Shown one piece after another: positions 1 to 8,578 of a stretch of 64,000 nucleotides of DNA. Within the stretch, counting starts at the first letter, position 1; every line of letters begins with the position of its first letter. Where the stretch lies: positions 1-64,000 of IMG/VR virus record IMGVR_UViG_3300020578_000065; one strand, written 5' to 3'. Under the pieces are notes generated by a model. It was not told the origin of the DNA, ran no database searches, and saw nothing but the letters and a program-made list of their open reading frames with translations. The translations under genes and the position numbers were made by a program. Source of the stretch: a virus.

Positions 1-822
1 ATAAACGCCTGCTGCTTCGCTTTTACCTGCTGCTTTTGCTCGTTGTTCCATAGCAACTGCAGCCTGTATCTTATGAGCATGACTGCGGCCGCTGTTTCTA
101 ATTTTACTAACACTTTTTCTAGCATCATCTGCTGTAGCAAATTTCAATCCAGTAATAGTGCCTTTAGGATTTTCATCTGTATATAAATCGCTATGCTTTT
201 TGCTATTAGCAGGTTGTCCGGGCTTTCTTGCTATTCTTTTACCTTCCTCCAAACCTTGCAACTCACCAGTCATTTCATCTAAACTTTGTTTCACTTTAGC
301 ATCATACTCTAAACTGTCAGCTACACTATTTAGGTAATCGGCTGCAAGTGTTATATAACTCTGCTGCCAACCCATCAAACCGTCATCTTCACTACGATTT
401 TTTAGTATTTGAAAAATACGCATTGCATTTTTTGCTGCTGCATATAAATCACTACGTGCCATTTCAACCTCATGGTCGCGGCGATCTTCTTTATGTGAAA
501 TAAAACTTTTATCCTTCATACGGCGCATGCCAGGAACAATAAGTACTTCTGCTTCTTTTACTTTGGTTTCGCTTAAACTTGCTTTAACTTCTTCTTTGGT
601 TTTGCCGTATTTTTTCTTAAAATTGCCTGGATCCATATGTTCTAAATCATAGGCTAATTCTTTCATTTTGCCTTCGCTAATAACATTAGCATACTTCTTA
701 CCTTTAGCAACCTTAGGCGCTTTTGGTGGTTTTTGTGAGCGAGTTTGTGTTGCTCCTAATGGGCTTGCTACTGTTGCAATACTACCTGCGACTGTGCTTT
801 CAGATAATTCATTTATACGCAT
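1..822 (-). CDS. Hypothetical phage protein, 3' end outside window
   Basis: The frame is open from an ATG at 822 to the window edge, giving at least 274 residues with no stop. The start is preceded by AGGA seven bases upstream and by a late-promoter element at 843-850. The N-terminus MRINEL is followed by a Lys/Pro-rich stretch. The C-terminal visible part (about residues 205-274) has a basic, Ala-rich region with the pattern SHAHKIQAAVAMEQRA and then GKSEAAGVY, which I remember as a recurring module in proteins of uncultured T4-like phages. No catalytic motif is visible. The function is unknown. It is the last gene of the minus-strand late block visible here. Confidence 0.75.
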   Translation of the reverse strand, partial: MRINELSESTVAGSIATVASPLGATQTRSQKPPKAPKVAKGKKYANVISEGKMKELAYDLEHMDPGNFKKKYGKTKEEVKASLSETKVKEAEVLIVPGMRRMKDKSFISHKEDRRDHEVEMARSDLYAAAKNAMRIFQILKNRSEDDGLMGWQQSYITLAADYLNSVADSLEYDAKVKQSLDEMTGELQGLEEGKRIARKPGQPANSKKHSDLYTDENPKGTITGLKFATADDARKSVSKIRNSGRSHAHKIQAAVAMEQRAKAAGKSEAAGVY

Positions 823-842
823 AATATAATCCTATTATGTAT

Positions 843-850
843 TATTTATC
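843..850 (-). promoter_or_regulatory. Late promoter element GATAAATA
   Basis: GATAAATA on the minus strand lies 20 nt before the start codon at 822, matching the T4-type late -10 element. This is the leadered class: a Shine-Dalgarno AGGA lies between promoter and ATG. Confidence 0.6.
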
Positions 851-919
851 AGAAAAACTCTAATATGATTATAGGTATCGTTTTTATATCAACAAATAAA
901 GTAATTTATTATGATGTCT

Positions 920-1432
920 TTATGATGATTTATCTATCATATAATCTACAGCAGCCTTAACAAGATCATCTGATAAGTCAGATCGACCTCCCCTAGCAGG
1001 CATTACTCCCTGCTGTCCCTGATAGCCCTCTATAGCATGTTTATATAGTGTTTCTTTGCCTTGCGCTATTCTGACTGCCCAAGCAGCTTTGTCATCCGAT
1101 CTAGGAGCACCCGCAAGACCGTTAAGATGACAAGCAGCGCATACTTGTTCATATACACCTATACCATCTGATGGTATTTCTAAAGCGACTATTACTGCGC
1201 CCTCTGCTGCTACTATTGCTAGTGATGAGTTATCCTGACCTGAAACTGCTACACGGGCTATAGCAAGATTGCTTTCGACCTGTTTGATATACTCTTGGTC
1301 ACTAAATTTGTAGGTTGATTGTGTATTTTTTCCTACTTGCCACGCTACCGCAAACAATAAAATGACAACTACAAAAAGTATGCTTATTACATAACTAAAA
1401 GTATTGAAAAATTTTACGTCTTGACTTTCCAC
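920..1432 (-). CDS. Membrane-anchored cytochrome c5-like protein
   Basis: This 170-aa protein has one N-terminal transmembrane segment (about residues 11-33), a linker, and a class I cytochrome c domain. The heme-binding motif CAACH is at 98-102, followed by NGLAGAP, a DKAAW segment and RIAQGKETLYKHAIEG; Met144 in GVMPARGG is the likely axial ligand, and the C-terminal helix is AAVDYM. This pattern is typical of bacterial cytochrome c5 electron carriers, which act on the periplasmic side. The extra cysteine pair found near the C-terminus of many cytochrome c5 proteins is absent. The start is GTG, with AAAGGA upstream inside a hairpin loop. Heme attachment would depend on the host c-type maturation system. 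A cytochrome is very unusual in a T4-like genome; the role is probably supplying or redirecting respiratory electron flow (inference). Confidence 0.88.
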   Translation of the reverse strand: MESQDVKFFNTFSYVISILFVVVILLFAVAWQVGKNTQSTYKFSDQEYIKQVESNLAIARVAVSGQDNSSLAIVAAEGAVIVALEIPSDGIGVYEQVCAACHLNGLAGAPRSDDKAAWAVRIAQGKETLYKHAIEGYQGQQGVMPARGGRSDLSDDLVKAAVDYMIDKSS

Positions 1433-1458
1433 GATAATAATCCTTTGTTATTATCGTG
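1430..1458 (-). promoter_or_regulatory. Hairpin presenting the cytochrome ribosome-binding site in its loop
   Basis: A perfect inverted repeat has 11-bp arms at 1430-1440 and 1448-1458 with a 7-nt loop. In the minus-strand mRNA the loop reads CAAAGGA, the Shine-Dalgarno of the cytochrome gene. The GTG start at 1432-1430 forms the last bases of the 3' arm, and the stop codon of the upstream glycosyltransferase (1453-1451) lies in the 5' arm. Ribosomes finishing the upstream gene would melt it, so translational coupling or conditional repression is likely. There is no U-tract, so it is not a simple terminator. Confidence 0.7.
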
Positions 1459-2371
1459 CGTCATTGCCGTCTTTATCTTTAAATGTAAATCCTTGTTGTT
1501 TTTTGCCATCAACATATAAAGGTCCTATATTATCATTTAAATATTGTTGATTTTCCATACAAAACACGTAACTACCGCTGTGACGCAATAATACACGCCT
1601 ATCGACCCAAACACGACCGCCTAAATCACGCCAGTTTTCACAGAACGTCCAGTCCTCACTATAGTATCGATTCTGACGCACTGCGGTATCAAAGTATGTT
1701 TTAAGGTGTACATCGTATTTAGGATCAAGACCAATATCGTTTTTATATTGTTTAACTGCTGGATGAGTCTTTAATTTTTCAAATACATGCTTTTTCATTA
1801 ATAAGAAACCTGTGCCAGCTTTGCTAACTTCTTGTAAACCGTCTGGGCCTTCTTCTGCGCCTTCAAATCCATTAACTACCCACTTAATAGGCATAGTCTT
1901 CATTGGGTACAATCCACCAATCACATCTACATTTCTATTCAATAGAACTAGCAAATGCCATGGTTCCCAACCAATATCAGCGTCAACAAAGAATAAGTGA
2001 GTACTGTCTGGCATATCTAAAAACTTTGCTGTTAGCGTATTACGCGCACGACTAATTAAACTTTCATTAACCATTGTTTCTAGTGTCCAGTCTATACCCA
2101 ACTGACGGGCAGTGTTTGCCCATTTGATGAAACTCATAAATGTAGACTCAGTAAGCATACCACCGTAACATGGCATTGCTATATGAACTCTGGTAGTCTT
2201 AAGAAAGTCTACATTTACTTGAACTTGATTTTGTCCTGGAGCAGGGGGCGCATTTTCTGCGGGGCCAGTTGCGCCTGTTGGGCCTGTTGGGCCTGTTGCT
2301 GCTTGATTTTCTACAATCTCCTGTAACTGTTCTACTGGTACAGTGTTTTCTTCCTTTTTATTTTTTGCCAT
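1451..2371 (-). CDS. GT-A fold glycosyltransferase with collagen-like N-terminal linker
   Basis: This 306-aa protein begins with a charged stretch and a short Gly-X-Y run (about residues 26-38), then a glycosyltransferase family 2-like domain starting near residue 60 with RVHIAMPCYGG. The nucleotide-sugar/metal DxD motif is D130-A-D132 in FFVDADIGW. The acceptor-side signature SEDWTFCENWRDLGG (about 238-252) and a late His264 fit the usual GT2 layout. It probably transfers a sugar to a phage or host surface molecule, or to phage DNA; the acceptor is not readable. SD AGAGGA precedes the ATG. A TGTAAATA sequence upstream is a weak late-element variant. It is followed by the cytochrome gene through a shared hairpin. 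Confidence 0.8.
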   Translation of the reverse strand: MAKNKKEENTVPVEQLQEIVENQAATGPTGPTGATGPAENAPPAPGQNQVQVNVDFLKTTRVHIAMPCYGGMLTESTFMSFIKWANTARQLGIDWTLETMVNESLISRARNTLTAKFLDMPDSTHLFFVDADIGWEPWHLLVLLNRNVDVIGGLYPMKTMPIKWVVNGFEGAEEGPDGLQEVSKAGTGFLLMKKHVFEKLKTHPAVKQYKNDIGLDPKYDVHLKTYFDTAVRQNRYYSEDWTFCENWRDLGGRVWVDRRVLLRHSGSYVFCMENQQYLNDNIGPLYVDGKKQQGFTFKDKDGNDAR

Positions 2372-2421
2372 GTTATCCTCTCAAAATGTATGAATATTTA
2401 CAGTCTGAGAAGCTTGTGAAA

Positions 2422-5079
2422 TTATTTTTCTGGTAGATAATCTATTGTTTCAGATACAGACTTTTTAGACTTTTTAGGCTTTTTATTACGCTTTTTCATA
2501 TTGATAGCGATTGCTGCTTGCTGTGCTAGATTTGCTGCTTCTAGCATTTTTAATAGTTTTTGCTTTTGCTCAAGTGTAGCATTTGGTAACAGTGGTTGCA
2601 TTTTTCGATAAAACTCTTTGAGTTTTTTGCCTTTAGGTTTTGGCATATTGAATTTAACAAGATTGTCTTTTGCTATCTTCATCATGTCTAATACTTCTTT
2701 ATCACTCAATGATAGGCTCATTGAGTCACGCCATATTTTAAACTTTTCTTCCTCGCTCATATTAGGGTCTAGTAATGCGTTACGCATAGGTGTTGCTCTT
2801 GGCCCTTCGTGATAATCTTTACTACTTGGGTCGCTGCCAGGAGCCTTAGTATCTTGTCTACTCATTACAGTCAAGTTATCTAAGCCAAATGACTTATATG
2901 GTTCTACGCCCGTACTTTTTGCTGGCTTTAACAAATAACCAAATGCTTCTTTTTGATCTGCGCCTACAACTAATGCTACATCTTTGTAACCCTTACTACC
3001 TAAATCAGTCAATACATCGTTGAGTGTAGGTTTATCTTCTGAGGGTAAATTAAATATGTTTTTGTACTTAGGAAACTTCTTTTGATACATCTGTAGTTTC
3101 ATTTCAGGTGGAATAGGATCGTCTTTACCAAAACTGCGTGAAACGATAAAGAATGGTTGTGCGTCTGTACTTTGTGCTTGATGTATAACTGCGTTTGCTA
3201 ATGCGTCATGACCTGTATGACCCATACCACGCCCCCAACCTAACACAGCCTTTTTACCTTGCTGTTCTTTTAGTACGCTTTCTTTTGGGCTCCATGTTGG
3301 TTGATCAATGACCTTAATAAACTGTCCTGGTATATCATAGTTAAACTTGCGTCCTGGATGTGCCTGTGCATAACCTTCTGGTTTTGTTTGGCGTATGCCA
3401 CCATGACTCATTTGATTTAGTTGATTGATGAAGTTTGTTTTTTCTCTACTTAATACTTCTATAGCGCCTAGTGTTGCTAGCATTCCTTCTTTGTCTGCTA
3501 ACATTGTTTTTGCTTTATTAGCACTTAGATTTGTCTCAGCCCATTGTGGGAAATCACGCATCAATCCATCTCTACGCAAATGGTCATTTAAGTAAGAATA
3601 TAGTTCTGCTGCTGGTTTGCCTAAGCCAGGCTTTGGTTTAAGATAGTTGTCAATTTTTTGTGCGTGTGACTTAATAAATTTTTCAGCGTTATCAAGCATC
3701 TTTGTATCAACTTTCACAGGTTCTTGTACAAATGTAGTACCCTGTACTAATACATCAGATGTGCTTAAATTCTGTGCATCAGGGAAACGTTGCTCGTCAC
3801 TTGAGCCTAATGCAGGATAATAACCTGTAGCAGCAACTCCTACTTTCGCTCTAGCAATCTTTTTACCTAAATCACTATCTGCTGGTACATGAAATTCTGT
3901 AATGTTTGGTTGAAAGTCATATGTGTTTGTTTCTTTATTGAGTACAGGCATAGCACTTTGACCATCTGGCTTAGTACCTGGATAGAATAATAATCCACCT
4001 TCAATAAATCCTTGTTTAGGACTAATCTTTTCAAAATATGGCCACAACATAGCAAACTGTTTAGCAAATTTAGCACGTTCTTTAGGATCACCTCTCCCTG
4101 TGCCTAATATAAACTTAGCAACATCTTGTGGTGATTTAGTTAATGTAGGTGCCCCACTAGTTGTTTGTGTTGAACCACGCTTTAGATATGCCCATGCATT
4201 CTTGGGAATCATCATGAAGTTACCACTTTCATCACGACCCCAATACACTACAGGCATCCCGTCCCACTTTAATTCAAGGCTACCACCTGTTGTTGCCATG
4301 TCACGCAATCTTTCTATTGCGTGTAGTCCACCATAACTACCATGACTCAATATTAAATCTTCAATATGTTGATACTTACGACCTACATCGGTTGCTTCTG
4401 AGATTTGGTCTGAAAAATATTTGTCTTTAATTGCTTGATATTTCTCAGGATATTTTTGTAGCGCCTTCATCAACTTTGTAGGATTGCCCATATCGTCTGC
4501 TGATGCTGTTGGTCCTATAATGATTTTGGCAATCTTATCTTTGTCATTAGTCACTAATTCTTTTGTTTCACGATCTACTAAACCCTTATATGGGCTCATC
4601 ATTAAACTACTATGACCTTTAATACTACTCATGTTAGCAAGATCAGCCCACATACCATGTAGTGTGCCGCCCTTCATTGTTGGGTCGGTATAATCGTGTG
4701 TATGTAATGGCACCGCTGCTTTAGCATTTTCTACAGCCATTAAATCTACTTGAACAATATCATCACCAGCGCCTGTAGGTATACCAACGTGTATGCTAAC
4801 TCCTGTTCGTGCTGCTGGTAATCCTTTATCTTTAAAATAATCTTCTAATGCTTTGCGACTGAGTTTTAATTCTTTAGCAGGAAATGCTTTCATTAATTCG
4901 CCTGCATCAATCAATGCGTCAATGTCACTACTAATTTCTTTTTTGCCTGCACTACCAATTGGATATAAGTTTATACCTTTTGGTAAAATCTTTTGTAGGT
5001 TTTTTACAGCGGTAAGAAAGTTAGCCTTGTTAATAGGTTTGGCATTTGGAATAACATTGCCGCCCTCTTGTAAAATCAT
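2422..5079 (-). CDS. Three-domain nucleotidyltransferase: pol-beta-like, ligase-like and HxGH nucleotidylyltransferase
   Basis: This 885-aa protein carries three separate nucleotidyl-transfer signatures. Residues 35-115 look like a pol-beta/MNT nucleotidyltransferase: G42-S43, D52-x-D54 and a third Asp in the strand VQVDLM (D112). Residues 240-365 look like the adenylation core of ATP-dependent ligases: KWDG at 271-274 with candidate nucleophile Lys271, a following GRD segment, and EGGLLF (360-365) at the place of motif III. Residues 608-770 look like a cytidylyltransferase-fold enzyme: HTGH at 621-624, VVGADQKEAF (704-713), and an ATPMRNAL segment (762-769) at the usual ISSTxxR position. The C-terminus (850-885) is very basic. 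I remember the ligase-like part from T4-like phages as a domain of unknown function. Combined nucleic-acid end repair or nucleotide/cofactor chemistry is inferred; no substrate can be assigned. Confidence 0.75.
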   Translation of the reverse strand: MILQEGGNVIPNAKPINKANFLTAVKNLQKILPKGINLYPIGSAGKKEISSDIDALIDAGELMKAFPAKELKLSRKALEDYFKDKGLPAARTGVSIHVGIPTGAGDDIVQVDLMAVENAKAAVPLHTHDYTDPTMKGGTLHGMWADLANMSSIKGHSSLMMSPYKGLVDRETKELVTNDKDKIAKIIIGPTASADDMGNPTKLMKALQKYPEKYQAIKDKYFSDQISEATDVGRKYQHIEDLILSHGSYGGLHAIERLRDMATTGGSLELKWDGMPVVYWGRDESGNFMMIPKNAWAYLKRGSTQTTSGAPTLTKSPQDVAKFILGTGRGDPKERAKFAKQFAMLWPYFEKISPKQGFIEGGLLFYPGTKPDGQSAMPVLNKETNTYDFQPNITEFHVPADSDLGKKIARAKVGVAATGYYPALGSSDEQRFPDAQNLSTSDVLVQGTTFVQEPVKVDTKMLDNAEKFIKSHAQKIDNYLKPKPGLGKPAAELYSYLNDHLRRDGLMRDFPQWAETNLSANKAKTMLADKEGMLATLGAIEVLSREKTNFINQLNQMSHGGIRQTKPEGYAQAHPGRKFNYDIPGQFIKVIDQPTWSPKESVLKEQQGKKAVLGWGRGMGHTGHDALANAVIHQAQSTDAQPFFIVSRSFGKDDPIPPEMKLQMYQKKFPKYKNIFNLPSEDKPTLNDVLTDLGSKGYKDVALVVGADQKEAFGYLLKPAKSTGVEPYKSFGLDNLTVMSRQDTKAPGSDPSSKDYHEGPRATPMRNALLDPNMSEEEKFKIWRDSMSLSLSDKEVLDMMKIAKDNLVKFNMPKPKGKKLKEFYRKMQPLLPNATLEQKQKLLKMLEAANLAQQAAIAINMKKRNKKPKKSKKSVSETIDYLPEK

Positions 5080-5080
5080 A

Positions 5081-5437
5081 TTAGTAACTCAACTTAACAA
5101 AGTTTACAATACCATATTGAAAATCTTCAATCTTAGCACGTAGATATACAAAGTTACCTTCAATATTAGTATATGTGCTTATATTTGCATTTGCATTGTT
5201 ACTTGATTTGTATACCTGAAAATAATCAGTTGTCGAACTGTTTGCACTAAGTGTTGCTTCAATTATAATATTACCAGTAAAATCTGTAGTTTTAAAATTA
5301 ATAGTTTGTAAATCTTCATTACCTAAATAATATCCGGCTGCTGGTTGAGCATTACTTGTAAGAGTATAAACATTAGCAGTACCACCACCGTCATATGTGG
5401 TTTGTGGAAATAGTATCAGTATAGTTTGTTGGCTCAC
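5081..5437 (-). CDS. Hypothetical small protein, probably virion-associated
   Basis: This 118-aa protein starts with GTG at 5437, overlapping the TGA of the preceding gene by the four bases GTGA, so translation is coupled. It is rich in Thr, Asn, Tyr and alternating hydrophobic residues, consistent with a beta-sheet domain; the ending VYLRAKIEDFQYG is the kind of strand pattern seen in small phage decoration or accessory virion proteins. It has no catalytic motif, signal peptide or membrane segment. It ends one base before the tri-nucleotidyltransferase gene, so both are likely on one transcript from the late promoter at 5623-5630. Function unknown. Confidence 0.7.
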   Translation of the reverse strand: MSQQTILILFPQTTYDGGGTANVYTLTSNAQPAAGYYLGNEDLQTINFKTTDFTGNIIIEATLSANSSTTDYFQVYKSSNNANANISTYTNIEGNFVYLRAKIEDFQYGIVNFVKLSY

Positions 5438-5601
5438 GCTTTTAATACCTCTACGACTATACCCTCGCCTACAAGTTCTTGGGCTACCTGTTCTAGTGCT
5501 TGCTCTACGTCTTGCCCTGTAATATTTTCCTGTGCTTTATCTGTGTCCTTTACAATCTTGCTGAATTTTATTAAAAGAACCTCTTCCACTATTTTAGCCA
5601 T
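5434..5601 (-). CDS. Small hypothetical protein, 55 aa
   Basis: Reading the minus strand gives a 55-aa frame starting at an ATG (5601) with GGAG five bases upstream, beginning MAKIVEEVLLIKFSKIV and ending VGEGIVVEVLKA. The late element GATAAATA lies 21 nt upstream. The TGA stop overlaps the GTG start of the next gene. The protein is acidic, with predicted helix followed by strand. Promoter, Shine-Dalgarno and coupling make it a convincing short gene; function unknown. Confidence 0.75.
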   Translation of the reverse strand: MAKIVEEVLLIKFSKIVKDTDKAQENITGQDVEQALEQVAQELVGEGIVVEVLKA

Positions 5602-5622
5602 AAAAACTCCAATTTCTCAGAG

Positions 5623-5630
5623 TATTTATC
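5623..5630 (-). promoter_or_regulatory. Late promoter element GATAAATA
   Basis: GATAAATA on the minus strand lies 21 nt before the start at 5601, the same spacing as before the collagen-like gene at 20,077. Confidence 0.65.
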
Positions 5631-5635
5631 TACTT

Positions 5636-6325
5636 TTACTGCTCTTTTGCTAGAGTATAGGTTTTACCCAACATATCTGAAAACCACATGCTTAAAACGT
5701 ATAGCATTTTCTCATCGTTATATTCTACAAAAAACGACCCGTGCATGTATCTATAGGCATGCCAATTATTAGTAGTAAAAAGATGATTTGCTAAACCCCT
5801 ACTAAAATGTAAAGTTTTATACATATCTACTAGTGCCCTAACATTATCACTAAAGTCTTTTGGCATGCGTCTAGCCTTAAAATATGTTCTAAATTTATAT
5901 TTAGGCTGACGCCTAAAATATAAGGTCTTTGGATCATGGCATATTGCTTCATACAATTTTAGTTGCGGGTCCAAATTATCTAAGGTTTTAAGTAATTGCA
6001 GTTCATTACTAAAGAAACTTACGCAGTCTTGCTGAATTCTTATTACACAGCGTTCTTTTCCAATAAGGGTACGCCACGTTATAAATGCAGCGATTTGGTC
6101 TATATTAACTTCGTCCCAATATTCTTGCCAATCGTCATCTATCACTCTTATGCCGTACTTAGTACGATTCGTTTCACGCAACTTTTCCATGCGCCCAATA
6201 AATGTAGATATATCGGGCGTATAATAGGTGTAGGACGCCCCTTTGATTTTGCAAACTGCCTTGTACGAAAATTTATTAAAGTATAGTTTGTTTCTTTTTT
6301 CAATTTTCAATTTTGATAATTCCAT
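5636..6325 (-). CDS. Conserved hypothetical phage protein
   Basis: I take the ATG at 6325 (MELSKLKIEKRNKLYF) as start, giving 229 aa; a GTG at 6343 would add six residues. It overlaps the end of the ClpA gene by 26 bases, which suggests translational coupling. The protein is basic and aromatic-rich, with segments such as FSNELQLLKTLDNLDP and PKYKFRTYFKARRMP. I recall this overall pattern in unannotated proteins of uncultured T4-like phages, without any known activity. There is no membrane segment or nucleotide-binding motif. Function unknown. Confidence 0.75.
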   Translation of the reverse strand: MELSKLKIEKRNKLYFNKFSYKAVCKIKGASYTYYTPDISTFIGRMEKLRETNRTKYGIRVIDDDWQEYWDEVNIDQIAAFITWRTLIGKERCVIRIQQDCVSFFSNELQLLKTLDNLDPQLKLYEAICHDPKTLYFRRQPKYKFRTYFKARRMPKDFSDNVRALVDMYKTLHFSRGLANHLFTTNNWHAYRYMHGSFFVEYNDEKMLYVLSMWFSDMLGKTYTLAKEQ

Positions 6326-8570
6326 CTTCACCAATACTAGCACTAGTTTTTTGTGTCACATTAAATGTAATATTATCATCATTATCTAATATAGCCATAA
6401 TATTTGCATTATTAATGCGTTCAAAAAGAATTTTCTTACTTAATGGTACTCGAATTAATTCATCAATTTTACGTGCTAGAGGACGTGCGCCCATCTTAGT
6501 ATCGTATCCCTTTTCGGCAAGATATTCCACAACTGGTTCACTTAAGTTAAGTGTAATATTGTGTTTCTCAACTAATGCTTTCTTAACATCTTCAGTAAAT
6601 TTAACAACAATCTTCTTAATGCTAAGTAGATCCAACTTTTTAAACTTACATACTTTATCAAGACGATTTCTAAACTCTGGTTTAAAGAAGTCCTTAAATG
6701 CTTTATCATCCTCTCCAGTCTTTTGCAGATCACCGAATCCAATATTGTTACGCTCACTATCAGCACTGCCAAGATTAGTTGTTAAAATAATTACACAGTT
6801 TTTACAACTTACTTCCTTGCCATTACTACCAGTAATACGACCTTCGTCAAGAATTTGCAAGAAGATATTAAAAATATCTGGATGTGCCTTCTCGACTTCA
6901 TCAAAAAGCATAATAGCATGTGGGTTTTTACTTAGATCACTAATGAGTCGCCCACCCTGTACTTGACTATCACTAAAGCCAACATAACCAGGGGGAGGGC
7001 CAATCAAAGCACTCACAGTATACTTTTCGCTATATTCGCTCATGTCATATTTCAATAATGGCATGTCAAGGTTCTTGCTTAATAATTTTGCTAATTCAGT
7101 TTTACCTGTGCCAGTTGGACCCATAAACAAGAAACTTGCTATTGGCTTAGTTTCATTATTAATACCTGCAAATGAAACGTATATACGTTCCAATACATTG
7201 TTTACTGCTTCATCCTGTCCATATAATTTGTCTTTAATATTTGTATCTAAACTATTAATGCGTTCAAAGTTATCGTTATTAAGTTTGTCAGCAGGAACTC
7301 CTGTATATTTTTCAATCTCATCGAAAATCATACTTTTAGTAATTTCAATATTCTTGTTACCTTTTACCTTTTGTTTTGCACAGGCTGCATCAAGTAAATC
7401 AATACTCTTATCAGGGTTTTTACGATCAGGAATATATCTTGTAGCCCCATCGACTGCTGTATCAATCGCTTCTTGGCTTATAGACACTTCATGGAAGTCA
7501 CCCAAACGCTGACTTAAGCCATTAAGTATACGAATAGTACTTTCTTTACTTGGCTCGTCTACAGTAATTTTAAAGAATCTACGCATTAAAGCACGATCTT
7601 TTTCAAAACTTTCATAGAAATCTTCCCAAGTTGTTGAAGCAATGACCTTAAGTTTGCCCTTTGTTATGGCAGGCTTAATCATGTTGCTAAAGTCAACACT
7701 TCCGTTTGAACTGCCACCAGCACTTTTCATGGTATGTGCTTCATCAATGAACAAGATAGCTTTCTTTTTGGTTGATAACGCATCGATTACATTCTTTACC
7801 TTTTCTTCAAAGTCGCCGCGATATCTTGATCCTGCAAGTAGTCCTGCTACTTCAAGACTATACAAATCATAACCCTGTAAGAATTCAGGTACTTCATCTA
7901 ATACAATAGCCCGTGCAATACCCTCAGCAATAGCAGTTTTGCCAACTCCAGGATCGCCGACCATCAACACATTACTTTTAAAACGTTTTGCTAATACATG
8001 GATAATATTTTCTATTTCTTTGTGACGCCCAATAACAGGTTCAATTTTATCTTCTTTTGCAAGATTAGTAAGATTTGTAGTATATTCACTTAGTACTTCG
8101 TCTGCTTGACTTTCTGTTAATTGTGTTGAATATTCTCCGCCCTTATATGTTTTTTGCCAGTGTAGTAAAAATTCCTGTCTATTGATACCATACTTTAATA
8201 AAAAGTAATGCGCATGACTATTGTTTTCAGCAGCAATACTTAAATATAAGTCAAGTGTAGTAACCATGCGACGACCAGTGAACAATACTTGTGTAACACT
8301 ACGATTCATCACACGTTCTAGACTATTGGTTTTACGTGGCTTACAATCTGGATCTCTACTTTTAATTGCGTGAAATCCTGAAATATAATTTTGCAGTTCA
8401 CCAATAAACATATCCGTTTCGCAACCAAATCCACTCAAGCATTTCTTAAATGGCTTGTGTGTAACAAGTGCTAATAGAAGATGTTCCACTGTAACATATT
8501 CGTGATTAAAACTTTTTGCAATGGTAACTGCTTGTTCAATAATATTTTCAATTTCGGGTGAATTTTGCAT
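6300..8570 (-). CDS. clpA: ClpA-type AAA+ unfoldase
   Basis: At 756 aa this matches the full length of bacterial ClpA. Residues 1-140 resemble the Clp N-domain (EHLLLALV, adaptor binding). The first AAA+ module has Walker A GDPGVGKT (205-212) and Walker B ILFIDEAH (272-279); the second has GPTGTGKT (484-491) and IMLFDEVE (553-560), followed by the D2 small domain with GARPLARKID. The tripeptide IGF at 610-612 sits where E. coli ClpA has the IGL loop that docks onto ClpP. So it should unfold substrates and feed host ClpP (inference); no ClpP gene is in the window. No strong SD precedes the ATG, which lies 8 bases beyond the DnaJ-like gene. Co-expression with that J-protein is likely. Confidence 0.93.
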   Translation of the reverse strand: MQNSPEIENIIEQAVTIAKSFNHEYVTVEHLLLALVTHKPFKKCLSGFGCETDMFIGELQNYISGFHAIKSRDPDCKPRKTNSLERVMNRSVTQVLFTGRRMVTTLDLYLSIAAENNSHAHYFLLKYGINRQEFLLHWQKTYKGGEYSTQLTESQADEVLSEYTTNLTNLAKEDKIEPVIGRHKEIENIIHVLAKRFKSNVLMVGDPGVGKTAIAEGIARAIVLDEVPEFLQGYDLYSLEVAGLLAGSRYRGDFEEKVKNVIDALSTKKKAILFIDEAHTMKSAGGSSNGSVDFSNMIKPAITKGKLKVIASTTWEDFYESFEKDRALMRRFFKITVDEPSKESTIRILNGLSQRLGDFHEVSISQEAIDTAVDGATRYIPDRKNPDKSIDLLDAACAKQKVKGNKNIEITKSMIFDEIEKYTGVPADKLNNDNFERINSLDTNIKDKLYGQDEAVNNVLERIYVSFAGINNETKPIASFLFMGPTGTGKTELAKLLSKNLDMPLLKYDMSEYSEKYTVSALIGPPPGYVGFSDSQVQGGRLISDLSKNPHAIMLFDEVEKAHPDIFNIFLQILDEGRITGSNGKEVSCKNCVIILTTNLGSADSERNNIGFGDLQKTGEDDKAFKDFFKPEFRNRLDKVCKFKKLDLLSIKKIVVKFTEDVKKALVEKHNITLNLSEPVVEYLAEKGYDTKMGARPLARKIDELIRVPLSKKILFERINNANIMAILDNDDNITFNVTQKTSASIGEDGIIKIEN

Positions 8571-8578
8571 ATATGTAT

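Noticed and set aside
6313-6966. 217-aa plus-strand frame opposite ClpA
   Set aside because: Antisense shadow of a clear ClpA gene, with no Shine-Dalgarno and no domain.
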